From Nematostella vectensis (lineage: Eukaryota; Cnidaria; Anthozoa; Actiniaria; Edwardsiidae), in assembly GCF_932526225.1 (NCBI RefSeq), contig NC_064041.1, forward strand, positions 9,654,813-9,718,812: 64,000 nt of DNA. The letters are read 5' to 3'. How positions within the stretch are numbered: position 1 is the stretch's first letter; every line of letters begins with the position of its first letter. Under the pieces are notes generated by a model. It was not told where the DNA came from. It ran no database searches and saw only the letters and a list, made by a program, of their open reading frames with translations. Made by a program: the position numbers and the translations under genes. Below, piece after piece: positions 1 to 11,600 of this stretch.

Positions 1-46
1 TCTTATCTGTTCTCCATTGGTTAACGATTGCTGTCATCTGCTACAG

Positions 47-2675
47 ATTTTGACGAGTGTGCGATGTCACCGTGCCGCTGCGCCAATCAGAATAACTTCG
101 GATGTAACGCAACATGCATCAATACAGCTGGTAGCTTTGTGTGCAAATGCAGCAAAGGCTACACGCTGATTAGAGGGACCATTTGCCAAGGTGCTTCACT
201 TATCATATAGACCAGGCATCCCTTTATTGTTTTTGACCGGGTTTTTCATGGTGCTGGGCTCGAAACGTAGAGATACACAGGATACCTCAGTTGTACAGGC
301 TTTTCTCTTCTCAGCCAAAGGCGGCAGTGTTCTATCTTCGGTCAGGTCAAATTGGGATTTTCTCACCATAAAACTAGAGAGAATCGCATGTTAATACCCT
401 TGGTCATAGTGGATGCGACAACGGCTATGGCTAGGACGGAGTGACCGAGATAATACGTTAAAACTTGGCGACAAATTCCACAATAGTTTCGATAAAATTA
501 CCTAAACTTTATATTCAGGAACAAACATAAACCGTAAACTTCATTTCTACAATAGGAAACAGAGAAAGGGGAATTTATACTCCAACCGACCCAGACCGTA
601 AAACTGTGCTCGCCAGACCGTAAAACTGTGTAAAACGTCGTGTTTTGGCGGGAAACGGAAAACGGTGGGAAATCTATCAGACCGAACTCATTTTCACGTG
701 CAGCCATTCAATTATCAAATTAATTCATTGTTAATTCCTTCGCCTCTAGGTCTTAGTTGCCCGTATGGAGTTAAGATGATTGAACTGAATGATTTGTGTG
801 ACTCGGTTTTTGGAAGGCGATAAACGATCAGTGTGATTGGCCTGCTTTAAGTGGTGCGTCAAAATAAGAAAACGGTCTAAGAGTGTCAACTAGTTTTCAA
901 GAATGACAAAATCTTAAACTTTTCGCATATCATATCTATGACTGTGTTGCCACCTCAGCGAATCCCGGCTGTGCCTGAGTTTTCGCAGTATTTAGTAGGG
1001 GAAACAACTACGTTTAGATATTTTACTGCTCGTTTTTCTTTAGACATCGATGAGTGTCTATCTACAAGCACCAATACATGTCCAGGGAGGTGTATCAATC
1101 GTCTCGGTAGCTACACCTGCGACTGCCCTCGGGGATACACTTTTGATAACAGCAGCCGTAGATGCATCGGTAGGTTTGCAGTATGAATTATTTTTATATG
1201 TCATTGGTTGAATAATTTTTACTATAAGAACGTAGTTAGTCAGTGCGTCAGTCGGTCATCTATTCAGTAATTCATCCATTTAGTCAGTCACTCAGTCAGT
1301 CAAACAGTCAGTCCGTCAGTCAGATATTTCACTTTTAAATACTCTCTAGATATCAACGAGTGTGAGCGCAACAACGGCTGGTGTGAACATGACTGCATCA
1401 ACATTCTCGGGACATATCGCTGTCGCTGCCGCGATGGATACAAACTTGACCCCAACAGACGAACATGTCAAGGTGAGAGGTGTCCATTTTGCAGATAATT
1501 GACAGGTATCTACCTAAATCTGGTATGGGAGGATTGAAAGAATATGCCACGGTCAAAGAGCATTTTACTCTCACCAAGCGCTAGATAGCAATATATTAAG
1601 GCATCTGATCCCTCTTTCTGTATTTGCAGATTTGGATGAGTGCGCGTTGTTCAATGGCTGTGAAGCGATCTGTAATAATACACAAGGGAGCTACCACTGC
1701 GCATGCTTGAACGGCTATCAGCTGAATTCGGACGGCTTAACTTGCTCAGGTAAACACTTTTAACAATGAGACAAAGTGCTACACTTTTGTTTTAATAAAA
1801 TTGCACTTGAAACCCTTACTAAGAAAAACAGCTTTTTAAAAAAGACCTCGACGAGTGCTCAATCCAACACGTTAGCGGATTACGTGGCAACGCCTCATTG
1901 GCTGACTGCGAGCAGGTCTGCGTGAATGTGATTGGCTCGTTCACATGCGCCTGTAAACGAGGATTCATCCTGAGGCATGATGGGAAGACATGTGAAGGTA
2001 ATAATAACAAAAGGAAATTTAGCCCTAAATCAGAGCGCTTTACACTCTAGAAATGCAATTAAAACTAGCTAAAACAACTAGCCTGTTCGCAGGCGTCTAC
2101 TTGTTGAGCTCCATCTTGCTCCATTTGGGGAAAACAAGGCCTAATTGCTGCCGCGAAACAATCATATTGCCAACTCAACCCAACTGTCAATTTCAAGTTG
2201 TCAGCAGATAGAAAAAAGACCCTGAGAAAGGCTGTGCAACATGACTACTCATCTTTTTATAGAAGAGCCAATTTCCATTCGAATGTTATTAAACCTTTAT
2301 CAGACCTTTATTAAAGGGATATTATCAGCTCTCAGGCATAATTAGTCAAAAATAATAAAACTATCTTAATGTATGCAAAATAGTAGTCCTGTATATGCTA
2401 GTATCCATTACTTTTTAGGCGACTTCTATTTTGGAACTATTTTGCAAAGTTTGTAGACTTTTTGTTAGAGAATATTTAACCAACCTCTGGTTAGACATTA
2501 TTCAACAAACTGCTGTGCCAGGACACCAAAAGGGATTGATATTTTTTTTCAGATATCGACGAGTGCGATACTGGGCTACACAAGTGTGAACATCAGTGCA
2601 ATAACACGTTCGGATCCTACAGCTGTTCCTGCTCGCCTGGCTTCGCTCTCGCAGACGACAAGAAATCCTGCAAAG
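47..2675 (+). CDS. Gene A exons 1-6: calcium-binding EGF domains
   Basis: Six single-domain exons (47-190, 1044-1169, 1350-1472, 1630-1749, 1845-1997, 2553-2675) each start with the calcium-binding signature, D-[IFL]-[DN]-E-C, and carry six cysteines (exon 5 is longer, with an insert before the second Cys pair). Examples are [13 protein letters not shown] and [12 protein letters not shown]. All begin after AG and end on G before GT, phase 1-1. The acceptor of exon 5 (before 1845) has a purine-rich tract, which is weak, but the matching exon in gene B supports it. Introns between 191 and 2552 hold no other gene; the one before exon 3 has a short GTCA/GTCAGTCA microsatellite near 1240-1325. Confidence 0.85.
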
Positions 2676-5600
2676 GTACAGAAACCCCATGATATCGATA
2701 TGCTAAGTGAAAACCATGAATAAAGTGATTTCTTACTCTTCTTACTATTCTCTCAGGACTTCCCTGTGTGTCGATTGAAGCGCCTTCTCATGGCTCCATG
2801 AAATGTAGCGGTCATGTGACTGGCGCTAATTGTTCCTTCTACTGCTCCGCTGGCTATGAGATTGCAGGCTCAGCATCAAGGCAGTGTCTCTCTAATTCAC
2901 AGTGGAGCGGGGCGAGGGCGACGTGCAACGGTGAGTCTACAAAGGAACACTGCATGCTAAATATGATTGGGTCTTCTGTAACAACGACAGTAGACTGTAG
3001 TGGGGGCGGTACAGGTACCGGGCTTTACTTCGCTGTTACAAACTCAAGGTTTACAAGATCTGACTGCAGCTTCTACCGCACCCCCTTTTATATGGTCCTA
3101 TAACGGCGTCCCCTAGGTAATCCGACACTAACAGCCATGGAAAGCTTTTAGCTCTGTTTAGATAAGGCTTCAGCCAATGGGCGTCCGAGGAACGAACTCC
3201 CCCCCCCATGGGTGTGTCGGTTTGTTACCCTTGGGCTACCGTGACTTACGTAATGTTTACATGTTGCTACTGACTACGGTTGTCACACACTAACTTGTTA
3301 CACTGCTAGTGCGCATGGCAAGATACACACATGAATATAATGATTCACAAGATTCCAATCATTTTTGCACTCAAACTCTTAAACCGTACTAAATCCTAAT
3401 TTCGTCGACGGCCAGGTCTGAATCCTACACAGGGCAAACCCTGTGTGAACTCAGACTTTACTTTTCTTCCTTCGTTAAGAAGCGAGAACCGAGAATTGGT
3501 GGCCAAATTCCGATTGTCAAATACCCCTGGAAAAGGGACGCGCTACTCCTACTTTTCCAGTGGGTCAAGGGTCAACTTTTTACTTTTCGCTATCCTATTT
3601 CATAGGAACAGCTAAATTTACTTTGTTTATATAACTTGCTTAAACAAACAGACGCCTTTGTTGAATAAACAAAGGAAGGTCGGTGTTTAATTGAAGTAAT
3701 ATATTTAGTTGTCAAAGATGACGTTAATCTATATTTCGTTATTTTCCTCCGTGGCACTTCAAATATGAGTTGTCTGAAGATAAACCTTGGAAGAAGTACC
3801 TTGGTCATTCGCTTTATTTGAGAAAAGATGATGCAAGCAATACTCTATACCAAATAGATTAGTTGATGCTTCAAACAACAGGTTCTTTTATAAAAGGCCA
3901 ACTCAACAGTGTCAGGGGTCTTACCTCTTATTGTGTTGTTGTAACAATAGGGAGCTATTTGAACTCTCATACACGTTGATATAATGCTTCTATTAATATC
4001 ATGAATCATAATGAATGACAAAATACATAATCTGTATGTTACTCAATACAGTGCTTCTACTGTTTTTGGCGCTTTAGTATCATATCCACCCTTTCCTTGC
4101 AGCCATGAGTTGTCAAATTCTTAGACCTTCGCCACACACCTTCGTCACCATGCCGTGTCCCAGATCCTTGGGGTCCCTGTGCAATTTCGAATGTGAAGAT
4201 GGTTACTATGTAGAGGGTGCAGCTAACGCGACGTGCAGCGTGGACGACATTACCGGAGGAGTGAAGTGGCGGACCTCCTCATTCACTTGCACCGGTGAGT
4301 CCGTTCGGATCAAAAGGCAAAATGAAATAAACAAATCCGTCTTTCATAGTCTTTTGATCAATGAGTTTTGATTTTTGTTCCAGAATCTACGTCGTGTCAC
4401 CCCAATCCATGTCTTCATGGCGGTACATGTGTGACCTCTGGACTTGCTGAGCAACGCTGTGAGTGCGAGGAGACTGGATACGAGGGGAAGCTTTGCGAAA
4501 AGGGTCGGCTCAGGATTCCTGTGTTCCCCAAATTGGAAGTAAACAAACAGTCACGTGTATTGCACGTGTCTTCGCCGCCAGTACGTGAGCTACGCATTAA
4601 CATGAGCTCACCCTCCGGTGACCTTAACATACTACCCAATGTCACAGTCATCACGAGTAAAGCACTTGACGCCAACTTCACTGTCACTGCCAGACGGCCA
4701 GGGCTGCACGTGATCTCATACCATGTGACCGGAAGTGACTCAGATAGTTTTACTACCCCGGATGATAGCCTAGTTTACGTGAACCCGGATATGAGCAGCA
4801 ACTTAAGCGTGTATGACGTCACTCACACGAATAAACGAAGCTTTCCGATTGGATGCCATCAACTTCAAGAAAGTGCATTCGTATGCAATGCGCAAGCCAA
4901 ACTGGTGGCTACCGCGGAGTGGAAGATGGATGACGATACAGGACATTACGTAACACAAGGTATTGTGCACATGCGCACACACAACACCTCGGTACCAGTC
5001 TCTCTCACAGGGTTTGACCTTGGTAACCTGGCCAGAAAGAGTAAGGAGCACATAACATACATCCGGGACATGCCAAAAAGCCTGCCCGACACACTAACCT
5101 TGCGTCACCATGACAACTGCACCAAGGTACCCATGAAGCCAGAATATTTAATGCAACTCATTAGTGACGACGTGTTACCGCTGCACTATCTCGGCTCGGT
5201 ATCACAGGCGCTACCGGCCTGGTTGAATCTAGAGATGGACACGAACACAGGCTTTGACGTCAGAAATCTGATGATTGACGTTAATCACGCGACAGGGGTT
5301 TGCTCCGGGTTGCCATTAGCAACAGCAGCCACGTATTACCGACCCAGGGTCGGGTTTAAAGTACAAGTTGACGATGAGAATGCGCGGTTCACTGCTAAAG
5401 ATGGCGTGTGCTTTGCACATGATGTCTGCAAAGGGGGAGCTTTCGTCAAATTCGCCAAAGACTCACAAGAAAAGCTGAGTGGACTTGACATCTTGAGACA
5501 GATGGAGTCAGTGGGCTGGAAGACGCGCCTTGCCGCGATTGGCGTGACCCGGTCAGCAATGACGTCACAACAATCGCTTTTTGTCAAGGCTGCTGTGAAC

Positions 5601-8600
5601 GCCCAGCTCCAGAGTAATGATGGGAAGGCACTCCGTGTCACTATGGAGACGGAAGGGGATTGGATGGTAACGTCAGGGTGTTTTGACAAGGTGAATTTTA
5701 ACATGATCTTACTAACTGGTAGTTGAATCTATTTGCAAGATATTTTAGGTCTTGCATTTTTAAGCTTGTTTTTACATAAACAGATTTTTTTCTTTTTTGC
5801 CATGTAATGATCATCGCATTTGTTGATGTTTTTAGTTACTAAACCGTCGCTTTTCCTGCCCAATTAACGGTACTATGACTGGCAAAACTACGTTGACCGC
5901 ATCTATGCAGATAGCAGGCGCATCACCAGGAAATAGGAGTGTAATAAAGATTACTGGAAACAATGTGACAGGGTCGTTTTCTCTCGGAGGTGGGCGCACA
6001 TATCATATAAGGCATTTAATTTATTTAGATTGCAGTCTGTGCGGTTTCAGTGGAAATAGAGAGTGAGCGAAGTGTATGGCCGCGGAGAGAATGGGAACGA
6101 ACGATGGAGACAGAAGCAAAAGAAACGCTTGCCCGCACTTATTGTCTTTTTAACTGCTGTGTTTTACTGCAGGGAAAACCACTAACAAGATATCGAAGCA
6201 ATGTGAGCGCATAAAAGGTTTCAAGTTTGTTCTTAAGGCTACAGAAAATCCCTTTAAAACAGCTGCTGAGCTTCGAGATTCTGTCATACCTTATGTTAAC
6301 CTCCCAGTGAGCGTCGACCTGCAGTATGACATCACAGGAGGAGAGAGGACTGGGCTGATTGGTACTTCAGACGCCCGCACCAAAATTGGTGGTCTTAAAG
6401 GACAGATCGAGTTTTGGTTCAAAATGATTTTAACGACTGTTTCTGGCATGATTTTGCCCTCTGCGCCGCAACTCAGATCAAATTATGGTGAATGGATAAA
6501 CACTTACACGTCTGTCCTTCAGTGTGTAACCAATGCATCGACAATAGTCAATTCATACAGCGGGCTTGAAAGCCAGATAGATGGAGTAATATCTTCGATA
6601 AAAAAGATGCAGATTGGAATATCTAACTTGTTAGAGCTGTCAGCTGAAATGAGAAGAGAGCTTTCTAGAATCCCAATAGCAATGGGTATTATCAATCAAC
6701 TGAATGCGTTTGATCAAATTGTGAATGCATCCCGGACGATTGGGATTACTTTGGTTCGTTCACCAGTCCGCCAGCGTCTTACAGGCCTCGTTCTTAATCT
6801 GACTGCGCAGGTTTGTCGCGCACGTCTGTGTCTCCGAGGGGTCGAGGCATCTGTGGACTTTAATACCGGGTCATGTGACTTATCAGACAGCTTTATCCCT
6901 CACCACAGGAAACCCAACTGTTCAGCGTGGGTATTGGGCCAAGTAAAGGATGAGTTAACTCTTAGTCACGTGATTACCATGACACCAGGGGATCGTCTCT
7001 ATGTGAACAGCATCTCGGGAGCAGCAAGAATACAGGGCACAGTGCGCATGCTTGGAATCCAGCAAAGTGCATTAATTGACATATCACCATCCGGGACCTT
7101 GAGCTTTAGTATAAAGGGACGATTGGATGGTCAGTTTCAGTGCACGTTGGATGCACGTGCTAATGCTGACGTAGGTGATTGGCCTGCACTTCTGTATCAC
7201 GTCAGTGGACGGCTTGACGACCAATCGGAGCTCGTTCAGCGTCTGCAAGATGACGTCAATAGCTATGTAGAGAGCATGCGCGAGAAGGCACAGAAAAGAC
7301 TCAACGGCTCAGAACAAGCTCTGGCCTCGGCACAACAACGCATGCTCGTCATAGAAAACCTTCACAGAGATAGAACGGCTGACATAAAACGCGTAAAACG
7401 CTGGCGCAGACTGAATGAGACCGAGCTTCTGAGAATCCGCGATAAGTATTCACAAGCGAAGGAAGATTTCAACCAAGCTTTAGCCGGTTATAACCATACG
7501 CGATCAAGCTTGTACTCATGTGAGCTATCCAAGTGCGGATATGTCTGCAACAAGACGTGCGTCCCTGACATATGCTGGAGCCCTGTGGTGATATCTTACG
7601 TCAAGCAAAACTGTCACGCCAAAGACATCAAGATTAATGTAACGCGACCTAAGCAGATGTCCGAGAAAAGGGAATACTACACTCAAACAAAAATTAAGAT
7701 TATCTCAGAATCATGTAAGTCATGGGAAGCAGCTTTCAGTGAGGGTCTCTTTTGGCCTTTCTATCAACCAATTGGACGAAAACGCAGAAGCTCGGAGACG
7801 CCAGGGAATGATAAAGAAACACGCATCGTGCACGCCAGAGACATCGGCCACTCTATCTCTCGATCACCTCGATCTGTCAACAAACGCTCAACTTCCGAAC
7901 ACAAGGACATTAATGAAATTCTAAAGCGACAAGTTCCCGCACTTGATAAGAAGTTTGACATTAACTACATTTTACGTAAAAACATCGCCAACATAAGTAA
8001 GACTTTTGATTTGACGCGCGCACTTCACGAGTACACGCGAGTCCTTGACACCTTTAACGTAAACCACGTGATGAGAAAGGCGTTTCCTGGGTTACGTGAG
8101 GACTATGACGTCAATAGGGATTTGATGGAAGCTATTCCCGCACTGAAAATAAGCTTTGACCTGGATGCGCTACTCAGGGACTCGGTGCAAAGATGTCGAC
8201 ACACAGGGAGACCGGTACGTGTTGATGATGCACTCAAGAGTGCGTTTCCTGAAAGACGCGTAACCAGCATTGATAAAATCATAAGTCAGCGGTTTCCCGC
8301 CCTGCGCATGTCCATCTCCTATCTTATCAATCAACACTTGCATGACATGTCGTCATTCAGCCTCGACCAATTAGCACTTAGAAACTTCGACGTCAGCAAA
8401 GTCGTTGGTCAGGCTCTGGGTGGGCTCGATAGCAGCTTGGATATAAACGCACGGTTAAAGAAGAATCTGAGAGGACTGGGACCAGATTTCGACCTCAGTC
8501 ACGAGATAATGTCACGTGTCACCCGGCCACGTGATATCGACAGGCTTGACGTGATGCAAGTAATCAAAGACAAGACTGCGCAAGCGCATGAGATGTGTTT

Positions 8601-11600
8601 TGAGAACCTGACGCGATTGCTCATACCGAAAGTCGCGCAAGGCTTTGATCTTGAACAACTAATCAAAACGGGTCTACGTAAAGCTGTCCACGTGACCATC
8701 AACGAGTCAATGCTTGCAAACCTTAGCGTGGATTCCATTTTGAGGAAAGCAGTTCCTATCAAACTCAACGTGACGATAAACCAGATCATACTTGAGGCGC
8801 ACCCCGAGCTCAGCACCCCCCTGGACCTGACTGAACTACTGAAGGGATCTGTCCCGCTTTTAAAGATGTTCGGGGGGAGTATAGACATTAACAGCCTCAT
8901 CAAAGGCTCGTCGCCGAAGTGGTACGATCTAAGTCTTGATATCGACAAAAGTCTGAAGGCAAGGAACCCAGCGCTACGAGGGAGCCTGAGTATAAGCAGT
9001 CTGTTGAGTAACGCAATCCGTCACGCTGTCACGCCAGGTGTCGATGACGTAGTATGTCACGCTATCACGCAAGCTGTAGACAAGTCGCTAAGCATCCAGC
9101 GTGTCATCGAAAGCAAAGTCCCGCTGCTGACAAAACAGAAATTAGACGAAGCAATCTTCATTGCCCTTGAAAGATTTAGAGATGACAAAACACAGAAGGA
9201 TTTAAAAGGTTTATCAGCGAGAAAGAGGAATAAAAGATTTTTGTTTTCGGTTATATCTGGGATTATCAATGGGTTTGCAAGCTCCGGGTGTAAACAAAGT
9301 ACACACGAGTGGGATGGTCCAACCAAGAAACTTAGCTACACGCGCCTATTCTCAATCATGGAAGTCATCCAGGAAGCTGCAAAGGTATTCGTGTGTAAGA
9401 ACGGAAGTACGGTAAATCAGAAAACTAAAGGCTTCGAGAACCCAACCCCGTGTTGCAGGGAGGACATAAAATGTGTAAAGTTCTTGGAACCTGAGTGCGT
9501 AGTTGAGAACGAGGCGTGCATCAAGTGGCAGAAGAATAAATTTGAGCGCGAGTGGAAACAGATGAATGGAAGTCTATTTCTTGAGTATATAGAGCTCACA
9601 AAACAAAGCTCAGCAGTTGACCAAAAGGTCGTGGAGCTCGACAATTTGAAATTACAAGAAAAGATGCTTTCTACTGAATTGACAATACTTGAGGCAAAAA
9701 GGCGACAGACGCGGGCACAGATGAAAACCATGAAAACATCTCTCGCGAGAATGCAACAGATCCCAGATGTTAGGACTGGACTTAGGCTGGGTAAACTAAC
9801 ACAGAGTTCGCCTGGACTTCCTCCGGTGAGGGTGCATTCCATGTCGTTTGACCTCACCACGGGCATTGGAACAAGCCGAAGGTTCCTTGCAAATGTTCAG
9901 CTCCAAACATCTAAACGAAATTCAAGTGGGAATTTTGTGCTTGAACTTGATGCTCTCAATTCTTCGATAAGTATAGCGACGCCGATCATTATACGTGAGG
10001 CACTCGGAGAAACCCGTAGAAAACGTTCACTCGTAGACACACCCGAAGCTAACGAGGACAAAGCACAGCACCAGGTGCCCGACGCAGAAAAGTGCCAGTT
10101 TGCTCTAAACGCAAGTCTGTTCTTCTTTGAAGTCATAAATTCGCTATCTTCTGTCGTTAACTCAACTTTGGAGATAGAGAAAGGATTAGAAACGGAATTC
10201 GAATCATTTGACAGTCTCCATACCTACCTAGAGAGCACTAATTCCTCGGCGGTAAAGGCGTACCAAGACATGATGTCCCAGTACAAGGACCAGCGACTTG
10301 AGCATGCGCAGTTGCTCTCATGGAACGAGACCTTCGCTATGTGGAAGGCCTATACCGAGATGTTAACGGAGGCACGTGGCTTCAAGGCATGCGCAGGTAC
10401 CGCTGACTGCATAACCGCGGTCGCAAGTGAGCTAATGGAAATCTACAGCATGTACAATAATGACAAAGACGTCAATAAGGTGATAAGCTTGATTCCCGAG
10501 GTTGAGAGAGGACTGGGCTCTATCATAACCAGCAACATGTCTCTGTCTGACGTCCGAGAGACACTTGGTCAGCTTGAGGTCCTTCTCAACAGCAGCATGG
10601 ACTCGAGGCTGATCTGTGCAGATAAACCGAGACTCTTCAACCAGACGATTTCACGATGGACTGTGGAGGAGGGAGAACACGTGGTGTTGGGCTGTGAGGC
10701 GCAGAGCGTAACCAAGGTAACCCGGGGCAGGGGGAATGCGGGAGAAATGTTAAACATAGTGATGATTGTGTTGATAGGATATTTGATCATTTTAACTAGA
10801 TTGCGATGGCATTGTAATCTGATGATACTACTATTTTTTTTAAAAGGTCATCTACACGTGGCGAAGGGGCGATGAAGTTGTGCAGAAAGCTGACCACGGA
10901 ACACTAGAACTTCCATCCATCAAGAGATCTGAGGCCGGTATGTACACATGCGAAGCAGCGAACCACAAAGGGTCAGCGGAATATCACTATGAAATCATTA
11001 TCGAATACAAGCCTGAGCTCTTAGAGGAGCCAATCAGCTTCAAGCTTGCCTTATATGGTGGTAAAGGCGCTACGTTCTCATGTCTGGCCACAGGCAACCC
11101 TCAACCCCGGGTGGAATGGTATTACAGGCCGCTGTATTCCAAGCTGTCATTCAAACTACCTGATAACGACAGCCGGCTGGTCTATATAGAGCCTGATGAC
11201 GTCATGAGGTCGGGATTCTATTACTGTGTGGCCAGCAATAGCCGCGGTAGAGTCGTCAGTGAAGAGGGGAGGCTGGATATCTTACGGAGCAGGGGGGCAG
11301 TTCCCCGTATGGCCGTGGTCTTTAACGTCACTGCTTGTGCCCAAGATGAGGAATGTAACCATACCCTTCCCTCAAAACTTGGTGCAGCTGACATCCACAC
11401 CTTAAAGAGCAACATTAGTTCCACCACAGGTGTCCTTACCACCCAAGTCAATAACCTCAAATTTGCCCGAATCACCGATCAGCGAGCATCTATTTTCTTT
11501 GCCCTTACTGGGCAGGAAGCTGAGGGAGACGCCGAATCTGCGGAAGAGATATTGACAAGCTTCTCGATGCAGAGATTAAATCTAGTAGAGAGAGTACAGC

